Source of the DNA: JAFNAG01 sp041501225
GTDB lineage: Bacteria > Acidobacteriota > UBA6911
Direction: 5' to 3'
Length of the DNA: 64,000 nt
NCBI GenBank assembly: GCA_041501225.1
Contig: JBGQNR010000006.1
Coordinates: 11,971-75,970 of the forward strand
The position numbers and the translations under genes are program-made. The first letter of the stretch is position 1. Each line of letters starts with the position of its first letter. Shown one piece after another: positions 20,127-28,389 of the stretch. The notes under the pieces are model-generated. The model made no database searches. It saw nothing but the letters and a program-made list of their open reading frames with translations, and was not told the DNA's origin.

Positions 20127-21398
20127 ATGGTTTTATGGAGCGACCCTGATTCTCCATCTGCGCCGCAACTTGAAGGCACAGTAAGCGCGGATGTGGCCAT
20201 TGTCGGGGGTGGATTCGCCGGACTGTCCTGCGCGCGCCATCTCAAAGAAGCGGATCCATCCCTGGATATTGCCCTGGTGGAGCGTGACCAGGTTGGGTCC
20301 GGCGCGAGCGGGCGCAACGCCGGCATCATTTCTCCCTTTCTTCCGATTACCTGGCTGATCGATTGCTCGGCAAGCCTGCAGCGGCTTGATGACATCCGAT
20401 TTGCCTCACGCTACATCGCCGGAGAGACACGATCGCTCATTCAGCTGATTCAGGGCGAGGCAATCGCTTGTGACTTGCGCGCGTCGAAGATCATCACTAC
20501 GGGAGCCGGCGGCCTCTATCAACGCCAGCTCGCGCTCATCGGCGAACGATGCCTGCTGGCCGGCGTTCCCGGTCATATCGCAACACCGGCTGAGCTGCGG
20601 GCGACCATTCCTTACCCTGCGCATGGAGGGTATGTGCTGGATGGGTATGCCATCCAGCCGCTTGCTCTTGTCCAAGGGTTGCGGCGATACATCCAGCGGC
20701 TCGGCATCCGCCTTTATGAAAACACGCGCGTGACTGGCCTGCGTCCGGCGCACACCGGCGTGGATGTGCTGACCCATGCCGGTGCCTGCGTGAAGGCCGG
20801 CAAGGTGATCGTCGCGACGAACGCTTACACGCACCAGCTCGGACTCAACCAGCGCGTTCCCAAGCCGGTGATTACCTATATGCTCGCAACCGCCCCCCTG
20901 GATCGAGCGCGCCTCGAACAACTTGGCCTTGAAAACCAGACGATTGTGGACATCGGAGGGGAATACTTTTATGCACGGCTGTATCAGAACCGGCTGCTGT
21001 TTGGCGGATTTGATCGGCCGGATTCCACTGCAGAGGCGCTTTCGGATCGCGACGAGCCCTACCACCGGCGCCTGCGCACGAAGATGATACGCCGCTTTCC
21101 CCTCCTGAGCGACGCAGCGATCGAGGCGGCCTGGGGCGGCCCGTATCATGAGACCCGGACGCATGTGCCGATTATCCGAGCCCTGGGAAATATGCCCGAT
21201 GTGATTCTGAACATCGGGTATGGCGGGGTCGGCGTTTCACTCACCCAGTTCTCCGGCCGGATCGTGGCGGGACTCATCCTGGGTACTGCGCACAGGGACC
21301 CGGACTCCGAGCGGATGCACGCCATTTACGCCTCCACACGATTCCCGGTGAAAGAGGGGATCAAGCTGGGATGGCGTCTCCTGCGCTCCCTGATTTAG
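20127..21398 (+). CDS. FAD-dependent amino acid/amine oxidoreductase (DAO family)
   Basis: This 423-residue flavoprotein begins MVLWSDPDSPSAPQLEGTVS after GGGAG at 20127; the longer frame overlaps the preceding gene. The dinucleotide fold is VAIVGGGFAGLSCARHL, with the second strand acid in IALVERDQ and GASGRNAGIISP after it. The C-terminal half shows EAAWGGPYHETRTHVPIIRA and LNIGYGGVGVSLTQFSGRIV, as in gamma-glutamylputrescine and glycine/sarcosine-type oxidases. The substrate cannot be assigned. The gene stands alone. Confidence 0.85.
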   Translation: MVLWSDPDSPSAPQLEGTVSADVAIVGGGFAGLSCARHLKEADPSLDIALVERDQVGSGASGRNAGIISPFLPITWLIDCSASLQRLDDIRFASRYIAGETRSLIQLIQGEAIACDLRASKIITTGAGGLYQRQLALIGERCLLAGVPGHIATPAELRATIPYPAHGGYVLDGYAIQPLALVQGLRRYIQRLGIRLYENTRVTGLRPAHTGVDVLTHAGACVKAGKVIVATNAYTHQLGLNQRVPKPVITYMLATAPLDRARLEQLGLENQTIVDIGGEYFYARLYQNRLLFGGFDRPDSTAEALSDRDEPYHRRLRTKMIRRFPLLSDAAIEAAWGGPYHETRTHVPIIRALGNMPDVILNIGYGGVGVSLTQFSGRIVAGLILGTAHRDPDSERMHAIYASTRFPVKEGIKLGWRLLRSLI

Positions 21399-21413
21399 GG
21401 GGCTCGAGCCGGA

Positions 21414-21432
21414 TTTTCGGGCGGGCTCCTAG
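21414..21432 (+). repeat. 19-bp sequence shared with the right edge of the window
   Basis: TTTTCGGGCGGGCTCCTAG here matches 17 of 19 positions of the reverse complement of 63894-63912. It overlaps the stop codon of the DedA-MprF fusion gene. Such short GC-rich boxes can be ends of insertion sequences or REP elements, but no transposase is present. Confidence 0.4.
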
Positions 21433-23633
21433 CTCCTGAATATCAGCTGCCACAGGCCGCTTGAGCTATGGACCGAGGTCAGGGCATGGGCCACACGCAG
21501 CATATCCGCGCCTCTTGGATAGATCAAATATCGTCCTTCCCAGTGGGGCGCAAACTTGTTCTTGAACTGAAATAGGTTTTTGTATCCGTAAACCGAGTTT
21601 ATGTTTTCGAAGAGCAGTGCCATACCCCGCTCCAGCGTTCCCTGCGATTCCGGGATGCTCTGCAGCGGGGCATTCGCGAGGCTTGCCCTGCAAAATCCTT
21701 CCGCCTGAAGCTGCAACAGCGATTCTGCGATCAGTTGATCCATAGTGCCCGGATTAGATTGGCTGCGCCGCCGCATCAGGTCCAGGACAACCGCGGTGTG
21801 CCCGTGATAAGGCAACCAGGAGCAAAACGCCTGGACCTTGCCGTCCAATATGGCAAAGAACACCGGCACACACTTCAAGGAATCCAGAGAAAACCGCCCC
21901 AGGGTGAAGCCCATTTCGCCCATGTGCTTCTCGGAAAGCCACTCCTGAGAAATGAATTCAAGCTGCTCGCCTATGGCCGAATCGGTGCGATGGCTGCCAT
22001 CGTAACGATGCACCGTCATGCCTGTTTTGGCGATCTTGTGCACCATGGTTCGAAGATGGGCCCTCTTGCCTCCTGCCAGTGAAAACTCCCGTAAATCGAG
22101 GATGGCCTCTTCCGCTATTTTGATGGAGCGCAGATCATAGGATTGATATGCGGGCAGGTTGGCTTCCGAGGCATCATAGATGCATGCCGTCCAGCCATTG
22201 TGCTCACAGTATTCCAGGTATCCCAGAACCGCTGCCTTGAAATGATCTTCAGAAGCCAAGGGGTCCCCACAGGCGAAAGCCACATTTCCGCGAGTCGCAT
22301 ACGCCACAAGGCCCTGGCCTTCTGCTACCAGCAGGTGGTGCTTGTCGCTCTGGATCGCAAAAGCAGCGGGTGAAAAGCGGCCATGTTTGCTGAAAATACC
22401 TTGAATAACGCCTGGATTGGCTTCCATCCTGCGCCGCATGATCACGGGGCGCAAGATCAGGAATAGGAGATACAGACGGGCAATCCACCCTGCGATCTGG
22501 AGCGATCCCAGGAAGCGCGCTGCATTTGCGGTTTTTGACACTACATGGGGTTCGAGAATGAGGATTCCAGATCGAAACGCTTCCTTGATGGGGCTGGACT
22601 GATTAAGCCATTGATAGCTGTCGGCTCTGCGACTCAAGCCGATGTAGCCGTACAAAAACACCACCGCAAAGAGCAAAGGGAACATCCACAGGACCCGCCG
22701 CAGTGAAGCCGGATCGGTGCGGGCATAGTAGCGCTTGCGAAAATAAAACAGGTAGAGGAGCAGGAGTGCTGCGACCAGCGAGTGCTGGAGATCGAACGCA
22801 CGGGTGATGTGAGTCACAATGGAGACCAGCAGGGCAAGCACGGCGACGTACCAGGCGAGTTCCTTGCGCTTCGCCAGGCTGCGCGTCACCTGCAGGAGCG
22901 CGATGCCGGAAAAAATCAGCAGGGGTCGGCTCGGTTGTGCGACTGCCAGCGGGAGCCATGCCCGCAGGCCCTGGAATGTGGCGCGAGATCGCGGCCAAAT
23001 TGCAGAAAGGAGATTCAGCGCGCCCATGCATGCGATCAAAGACGGCGCCAGGATGTGGAGGTCGGAGAGCTCGAAATCCTCGAACCACTCGCCGCGCCGG
23101 ATATGCCGAAACACCAGCAAAAGAGCTGCAAGCAACGCCAATCCAAGCACGATCCACCATTGGGATTGCGCGATGCCGGAGAGCATTCGCTGGGCCAGAT
23201 CCCCGAAATAGAATCCCAGGAGAGCCATGGGGATAGCCCACAGTATGCCGGCGGTCCAGTTGAGAGCCGTGTAGCGCAAGACCGGCATGCCAAAGGCGCC
23301 GCACGCCGCTGGAATGATAATGCGGAAGCCGAAGGCGAAACGGCTGCCGATCAACATCCAGTCGGCATACCGGCTCATCCAATTCTCGACCCTCTGGAAA
23401 TGAGGATTATCGCGGAATCGTTTTTCCAGCCAGGCGCGCCCGCGCGCCCGGGCCATCAAATAGTAAATCTGATTCGCTGTTGAGTTCGCTGAAACGGCAA
23501 TCAGCATGACGAGCGGCAGATACAGAATGCCGCGGTGGGCAAGAAACGCGGCGCCCAACAGGAAAACCTCCCCCTCGACCATCACACCAAAGAACAACAG
23601 GAGATAACCGTATCTGAGGAGAAGAGCTTCCAT
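21429..23633 (-). CDS. DedA-like membrane domain fused to MprF-type phosphatidylglycerol aminoacyl-transferase domain
   Basis: This is a 734-residue membrane protein. Residues 1-180 resemble DedA/SNARE-associated proteins (YGYLLLFFGVMVEGEVFLL, then GSRFAFGFRIIIPAACGAFG). Hydrophobic helices follow to about residue 410. The last 300 residues match the cytosolic GNAT-type domain of MprF (DUF2156), which uses aminoacyl-tRNA to modify phosphatidylglycerol: GDPLASEDHFKAAVLGYLEY, KIAKTGMTVHRYD and FQFKNKFAPHWEGRYLIYP. Known MprF proteins combine a flippase with this synthase; here a DedA-like domain occupies the N-terminus. A likely role is lipid aminoacylation against cationic peptides. There is no visible partner gene. 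Confidence 0.8.
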   Translation of the reverse strand: MEALLLRYGYLLLFFGVMVEGEVFLLGAAFLAHRGILYLPLVMLIAVSANSTANQIYYLMARARGRAWLEKRFRDNPHFQRVENWMSRYADWMLIGSRFAFGFRIIIPAACGAFGMPVLRYTALNWTAGILWAIPMALLGFYFGDLAQRMLSGIAQSQWWIVLGLALLAALLLVFRHIRRGEWFEDFELSDLHILAPSLIACMGALNLLSAIWPRSRATFQGLRAWLPLAVAQPSRPLLIFSGIALLQVTRSLAKRKELAWYVAVLALLVSIVTHITRAFDLQHSLVAALLLLYLFYFRKRYYARTDPASLRRVLWMFPLLFAVVFLYGYIGLSRRADSYQWLNQSSPIKEAFRSGILILEPHVVSKTANAARFLGSLQIAGWIARLYLLFLILRPVIMRRRMEANPGVIQGIFSKHGRFSPAAFAIQSDKHHLLVAEGQGLVAYATRGNVAFACGDPLASEDHFKAAVLGYLEYCEHNGWTACIYDASEANLPAYQSYDLRSIKIAEEAILDLREFSLAGGKRAHLRTMVHKIAKTGMTVHRYDGSHRTDSAIGEQLEFISQEWLSEKHMGEMGFTLGRFSLDSLKCVPVFFAILDGKVQAFCSWLPYHGHTAVVLDLMRRRSQSNPGTMDQLIAESLLQLQAEGFCRASLANAPLQSIPESQGTLERGMALLFENINSVYGYKNLFQFKNKFAPHWEGRYLIYPRGADMLRVAHALTSVHSSSGLWQLIFRS

Positions 23634-23908
23634 GACTATTCTGGTCGAATCCGCAAAGAAATGCCCGTCAGCCGATGTTGCGCAGGCTATGATTCAACAT
23701 AACCTGCATCCACTTGCCAGCTCGCCGGCCTTTATCGAGGCAGACTGAGGGCCACAGGCTGCGACCCTATTATAAACAAATCCGTGCCCTATGGAATCGG
23801 AAGAGGGAGGAATCGAGGAATTTGGAGGGACAAACCTAAAAACAAACCGGGCAGGGCCCCGATCTGCATGGAACCCTGCCCAACGTGCTATGCATTTGTT
23901 TCTCAGTG

Positions 23909-24229
23909 TCAGGATAGCTCGAAGGCCAGGAACAGGATCTGGTCATTCCGCATCACCTTTAACCTGACCACGTCTCCGCTCTTCAACCTCTGTACCGCAG
24001 CCATCAGGTCGGAGGCGTTGCTCACCGTGTCCTGGTTGATGCCGCGAATCACATCCCCGGGACGGACGCCGGCTTCATCTGCCGGACTGTCGGGCTGGAC
24101 TTCGGTGACGAGTGCCCCAACGCTGGAGGAAAGGTTCATCTGACGCGCGGCCTGGGGATTTATGTTTTCGACAGTCACCCCGAGCTTTCCATGCCGCTGC
24201 GTGCTCGAGGACTGGAAGTTTTCGGCCAT
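23909..24229 (-). pseudogene. PDZ-domain fragment, probable remnant of an HtrA/DegQ protease
   Basis: About 106 residues can be read from an ATG at 24229 (MAENFQSSSTQRHGKLGVTV), giving a single PDZ domain: GALVTEVQPDSPADEAGVRP, GDVIRGINQ, and a closing VVRLKVMRNDQILFLAFEL. This is the C-terminal PDZ2 of HtrA-type proteases. In-frame sequence upstream (LREGR...GERPADMAENF) still resembles the HtrA linker, but the protease domain with its Ser-His-Asp triad is absent. I therefore favour a decayed remnant. A standalone PDZ protein translated from 24229 is the alternative. About 290 bp on the far side are non-coding. Confidence 0.6.
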
Positions 24230-24521
24230 GTCTGCAGGCCTCTCTCCGATCACGCGTCCTTCTCTCAAACTGAAGCCGGGAGAAAATTCATGATGGGGAA
24301 GCGGCACAGCACGGCAAGGATGAGGCAACGGCAGAGGACAATTCGTGAGGGGGCGTGCAGCGGAGTGTCGATTCAGGCTTGCTTATCAAGATCAAAACTT
24401 GCAATTCGGCTGGGAACCTCTAAAATAGCGGGGCATCATACGAAGGACTCATTAGAGCATGGGTTAGCATTCAGAATGCCGGATGCCTGGTAGAGCACGC
24501 GGTGCGGTTTGTCAGGGCGGG

Positions 24522-26573
24522 ATGAAGCATCGGCAGGGAGACGAGGAGTTGAGTTCAGGCTCCGAGGAACATTCGGATTCCCGTACGCTTCGGGCGCGCC
24601 AGGAACAGCCTGAGGCGCCGCTGGAAAAGTCTGCCGTAACCCTCCACCAGGAAAACGGGACCGCGGTCCAGCAGCGACTCGTCGAGTCCGCGCCGCCGCG
24701 ATCCTGGCGCAGCTGGTTTATTGGACGGCCACTCCCGACCGCCGATGCGCCGCATCAGACCGTGGGCAAGGCTGTCGGGCTTGCCATCTTCGCGTCGGAT
24801 GCGCTCTCCTCCACCGCTTACGCCACCCAGGAAATGCTGGTCGTGCTTGCTGCGGCAGGCACGATGGCTTTCGGGGCCGTGTTTCCGATTTCAATCGCGA
24901 TTGCCTTCCTCCTTTTGATCGTCACCCTTTCTTATGAACAGACGGTTCATGCCTATCCCAGTGGCGGCGGTTCGTATATCGTGGCTCGTGACAATCTGGG
25001 TGAGCTGCCGGCGCGCACAGCAGGTGCGGCCCTGATGACCGACTACGTGCTGACGGTGGCCGTATCCATGTCGTCGGGCGTGGCTCAAATCGTTTCGGCA
25101 TTTCATGTGCTGTTTCCTTACCGGGTCGCCATTACCGTAGGGCTGGTGTTTTTCGTTATGCTGATGAATCTGCGCGGGGTCAGGGAATCCGGCCGCGCCT
25201 TTGCCGTGCCCACCTACTTCTTCATCACCACCATGTACGCGACAGTCATCATCGGCCTGTTCAGATACCTGATGGGATCGCTTGGCGTGGTGTCTGATCC
25301 TCCGCCGATTCAAACCGTGATGGAGTTGCAGACGCTCACGCCGTTCCTGGTTCTGCATGCCTTCGCCAACGGCACCTCCGCTTTGACAGGAGTGGAAGCA
25401 ATTTCCAATGGCATCACGGCTTTCAAAGAGCCGCGCAGCCGGAATGCCGGCATAACCTTGATCTGGATGTCTTCCATTCTGGGCAGCCTCTTCCTCGGGA
25501 TTTCTTTCCTTGCCATGCATATCGGGGCCGTGCCGTCGGAGCAGGAAACGGTCATTTCTCAGTTGATACGCCTGGTCATGGGAGGCCGGGGTGGTTTTTA
25601 CCTGGCCACGATCGCAGCGACCTCCGTCATTCTGATCATGGCCTGCAATACTTCATTTGCAGGATTCCCGCGCTTGAGCGCGATGATGGCGGCCGACGGT
25701 TTTCTGCCGCGCCAACTGGCGTATCGCGGCAGCAGGCTGGTCTACTCGCGCGGCATCATTGTCCTGGCCTTGATCGCGTCGCTTCTGATCGTTGCTTTTA
25801 ATGCCAGCGTCACCGGACTGATCCCCCTTTACGCCATCGGCGTTTTCCTCGCGTTCACCCTATCGCAGGCAGGCTTGGCGCGCCGGTGGTGGAAGGTCGG
25901 CCGGCTTCAGCCGGGACAGGAAGTCCAGGAACGGGGATCCATACTCTGCTACGAGCGTGGGTGGAAGCTGAAGATGGTCGTCAATGGGATGGGTGCGATC
26001 TGCACCGCCATCGTCGTGATCGTGTTCTCGGTCACCAAGTTCTTTGAAGGAGCCTGGATTGTCCTGATTCTGATACCCTTGATGGTTATGACATTGCAGG
26101 GGATTCACAGGCACTATCAGCGGTTGAGCCAGAACCTGTCGCTGGAGAACTTCGGCGAACCGCCGCCGGTGCCGCGCCATCGCATCATTCTGCCCATCAG
26201 TTCGGTGCACCGCGGGACGCTGGCCGCCCTGCGCTACGCCCAGATGCTTTCCGAAGATGTGACCGCTGTGCACGTTTCGATCGACCCGCAGGAAGCGGAG
26301 CGGGTGCGGCAGGCGTGGGGATTATGGGGGAAAGGGGTGCGCCTGGTCATCCTGGAGTCGCCCTATCGCATGTTCCTGGAGCCGCTGCTTCAATATATCG
26401 ATTTGATTGCGGCGCAGCGGCAACCGAATGAAACCATCACCATCGTGGTGCCGCAGTTTGTGCCCAAGCGCTGGTTCTATAATCTTCTGCACACGCAGAC
26501 GGCCATGATGTTGCGTCTGATCCTGCTGTTCAAGAAAGGAATTGTCATCACGGACGTCCCTTATCAAGTATGA
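24522..26573 (+). CDS. KimA-like potassium permease (APC superfamily)
   Basis: This protein of about 683 residues is colinear with B. subtilis KimA (YdaO), a high-affinity K+/H+ symporter. Matches include FIGRPLPTADA, FASDALSSTAYATQE, the AYPSGGGSYIVARDNLGE helix region, MTDYVLTVAVSMSSGVAQIV, LTGVEAISNGITAFKEP, LIPLYAIGVFLAFTLSQAG and the cytosolic C-terminal domain ending near FVPKRWFYNLLHTQTAMML. Two RCK-type genes follow within 30 bp, supporting a K+ role. The start is uncertain: an unmatched hydrophilic N-terminus of about 65 residues precedes the conserved region, and only a weak AGGGCGGG site is found. Confidence 0.85.
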   Translation: MKHRQGDEELSSGSEEHSDSRTLRARQEQPEAPLEKSAVTLHQENGTAVQQRLVESAPPRSWRSWFIGRPLPTADAPHQTVGKAVGLAIFASDALSSTAYATQEMLVVLAAAGTMAFGAVFPISIAIAFLLLIVTLSYEQTVHAYPSGGGSYIVARDNLGELPARTAGAALMTDYVLTVAVSMSSGVAQIVSAFHVLFPYRVAITVGLVFFVMLMNLRGVRESGRAFAVPTYFFITTMYATVIIGLFRYLMGSLGVVSDPPPIQTVMELQTLTPFLVLHAFANGTSALTGVEAISNGITAFKEPRSRNAGITLIWMSSILGSLFLGISFLAMHIGAVPSEQETVISQLIRLVMGGRGGFYLATIAATSVILIMACNTSFAGFPRLSAMMAADGFLPRQLAYRGSRLVYSRGIIVLALIASLLIVAFNASVTGLIPLYAIGVFLAFTLSQAGLARRWWKVGRLQPGQEVQERGSILCYERGWKLKMVVNGMGAICTAIVVIVFSVTKFFEGAWIVLILIPLMVMTLQGIHRHYQRLSQNLSLENFGEPPPVPRHRIILPISSVHRGTLAALRYAQMLSEDVTAVHVSIDPQEAERVRQAWGLWGKGVRLVILESPYRMFLEPLLQYIDLIAAQRQPNETITIVVPQFVPKRWFYNLLHTQTAMMLRLILLFKKGIVITDVPYQV

Positions 26574-26601
26574 TGAGCGGGATCTCGGGAGCGAAATTTC
26601 C

Positions 26602-27261
26602 ATGAATGTCATCGTAGTGGGTTGTGGCCGGGTGGGAGCAGAGGTCGCATACGGCCTTTTCCGCAAGGGCCATAAGGTTACGGTCGTCGATCAGGAAGCC
26701 GCCGCCTTTCGCAATCTGCCGCCTGATTTCCGCGGCCTGACTCTGCGGGGCGATGTTCTTACCCAGGACGTCCTGTTGCGTGCGGGCATCGAGCACGCAC
26801 AGGCCCTGGCAGCTGTAACGCCGTCGGATTCGGTCAACACCGTGCTTGGTCATGTGGCGCAGGTCGTGTTCAAGGTGCCGAATGTCGTGGTCCGGAATTT
26901 TGACCCCCGGAAACGCGTCCTGCATGAAGCCTTCAACCTGGATCTTATCAGTCCCAGCAGCATGGGCGCTCAGTGCATTGAAGAACTGCTCGGTGGCGCC
27001 AGGCTGCGCAAGGTCTGTCCAGGCGGCGCCGAGGACGTGGGGCTGTACCAGTTCACCGTTCCCAAAGCCTGGCGCGGCCGGCTGCTGGGTGATCTGCTTA
27101 CCTCCACGCATGGGACGATGATCTCGGTCACTCGAGGCGGCCGTCTGTTTCCTCTCAAACCGGACGGTACTCTGGAGCCGGGGGACGTGCTGCATCTCAG
27201 TGCCACGAAAGAGGGAGCCAGGATTCTCGGCGAGCAGCTGGACAAGTTGCAGGAGGCTTGA
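26602..27261 (+). CDS. TrkA/RCK-type K+ transport regulatory protein 1
   Basis: This 219-residue cytosolic protein has an N-terminal RCK Rossmann domain (VIVVGCGRVGAEVAYGLFRK, with acidic VVDQE at the end of the second strand) and a C-terminal TrkA-C domain (GRLLGDL, LEPGDVLHLSATKEGARIL). The start at 26602, 10 nt after GGGAG, gives the canonical glycine-rich opening. It lies 28 bp after the KimA-like permease and 1 bp before a second RCK gene, so the three are one operon. It probably gates the permease in response to nucleotide or NAD(H). Confidence 0.9.
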   Translation: MNVIVVGCGRVGAEVAYGLFRKGHKVTVVDQEAAAFRNLPPDFRGLTLRGDVLTQDVLLRAGIEHAQALAAVTPSDSVNTVLGHVAQVVFKVPNVVVRNFDPRKRVLHEAFNLDLISPSSMGAQCIEELLGGARLRKVCPGGAEDVGLYQFTVPKAWRGRLLGDLLTSTHGTMISVTRGGRLFPLKPDGTLEPGDVLHLSATKEGARILGEQLDKLQEA

Positions 27262-27262
27262 G

Positions 27263-27973
27263 ATGTTCGTCATCATTGTCGGCGGCGGCCGGACCGGCGC
27301 CCAGCTCGCATCGTTCCTCCTCGCGGCCAAGCACAAAGTTCACCTGATCGACGACCGCGCGGAAGTGCTGGCGCGCATCCACCAGGAACTCCCCACGGAG
27401 GTGATCTACGAGGGGGATCCCACCAGCCCGTACATCCTGGAATTAGCGGGCATCCGCGAGGCCCAGGTTTTAGCTGCGTGCACCACCGTGGACGCCGATA
27501 ACCTGGTCCTGTGCTACATGGGACGCGATCGCTACGGCGTGCCGCGCACCATCGCGCGCATCAACAATCCGCGCAACGCCTGGCTCTTCGATAAGAAGTT
27601 TCATGTCGATGTCGCCATCAACCAGGCCGACATGATGGCGAAGCTGATCGCGGAGGAAATGTCTCTTGGCGACATGATGACGCTGTTAAAGCTGCGCAAA
27701 GGGGAAGTCGCGCTGGTGGAGGAAAAGATTGCCCCGGAGGCTCCTGCTGCAGGGAAAATGGTCCGCGACCTCGCGCTCCCGGCCAACTGCACATTGGCAG
27801 CGATAATTCGCAAGGACGAGGTGCTGCCCATCCGCGGCGAGACCGTGCTACGGCAGGGGGACGAGGTGATTGCCGTGGTCTCCAGCAAGCAGCAAGCGGC
27901 TCTGGCGGAGCTGCTGGGGCGACCGAGCAGCTCAGCTCCAACGGATCTCCGAAAGCACAATCCCGAGTCCTGA
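27263..27973 (+). CDS. TrkA/RCK-type K+ transport regulatory protein 2
   Basis: This 236-residue paralogue of the preceding protein starts 1 bp after its stop and shares AGGAGG as its ribosome site. The Rossmann motif is FVIIVGGGRTGAQLASFLL with acidic LIDDR. The TrkA-C domain shows LPANCTLAAIIRKDEVLPIR and RQGDEVIAVVSSKQQAALAE. Its INQADMMAKLIAEEMSLGDM segment links the two domains. A pair of unequal RCK proteins suggests a heteromeric ring, but this is inferred. Confidence 0.9.
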   Translation: MFVIIVGGGRTGAQLASFLLAAKHKVHLIDDRAEVLARIHQELPTEVIYEGDPTSPYILELAGIREAQVLAACTTVDADNLVLCYMGRDRYGVPRTIARINNPRNAWLFDKKFHVDVAINQADMMAKLIAEEMSLGDMMTLLKLRKGEVALVEEKIAPEAPAAGKMVRDLALPANCTLAAIIRKDEVLPIRGETVLRQGDEVIAVVSSKQQAALAELLGRPSSSAPTDLRKHNPES

Positions 27974-28068
27974 GGAATAACCCGCGGTTCTTCCGATCAA
28001 GCCAGCCGGCTCCCTCCGCCAACGGATCTCAGCTGCAGTCCGACCCCATCCCGGCATGCAGCCGGAGG

Positions 28069-28308
28069 CTATAAAGTCTTGTGGGTGCCGTCGCAGTAAG
28101 GTGCATTCTTAGTATGTTTGCACTGGCAGAGCCAGACTTCCTTCGATTCCGTAGCTTGCCAAACCAGCGGCTGGAACTCCGTGGTCTTGTGGGACCCGTC
28201 GCAGAATGGCTGACTGTTGGACAGTCCGCACCGGCACCAGGCGTATGTTTTCCCGGCCTCGAGATTCACTGGGGCAGGATGTTTTGCGGCAATCTTCGGT
28301 TCTGACAT
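28069..28308 (-). CDS. CDGSH iron-sulfur domain protein (double motif)
   Basis: This 79-residue protein has two 2Fe-2S binding motifs of the mitoNEET type: CRCGLSNSQPFCDGSH and CQCKHTKNAPYCDGTH (3 Cys, 1 His each). The start at 28308 follows GGGAGATATTGAA; the longest frame adds 25 unlikely residues. It lies 81 bp downstream of the rubredoxin-flavoprotein gene on the same strand, suggesting a shared redox role. Confidence 0.92.
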   Translation of the reverse strand: MSEPKIAAKHPAPVNLEAGKTYAWCRCGLSNSQPFCDGSHKTTEFQPLVWQATESKEVWLCQCKHTKNAPYCDGTHKTL

Positions 28309-28389
28309 TTCAATATCTCCCTTTATTTTGGATATCGCTTTATGGAGTGCGGCGTCATGCCGCCGCGTTCGATAATCCGGCATCCTCCT

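Noticed and set aside
20127..21398. Naming the oxidoreductase as PuuB
   Set aside because: DAO-family motifs alone do not define the substrate and no putrescine genes are nearby.
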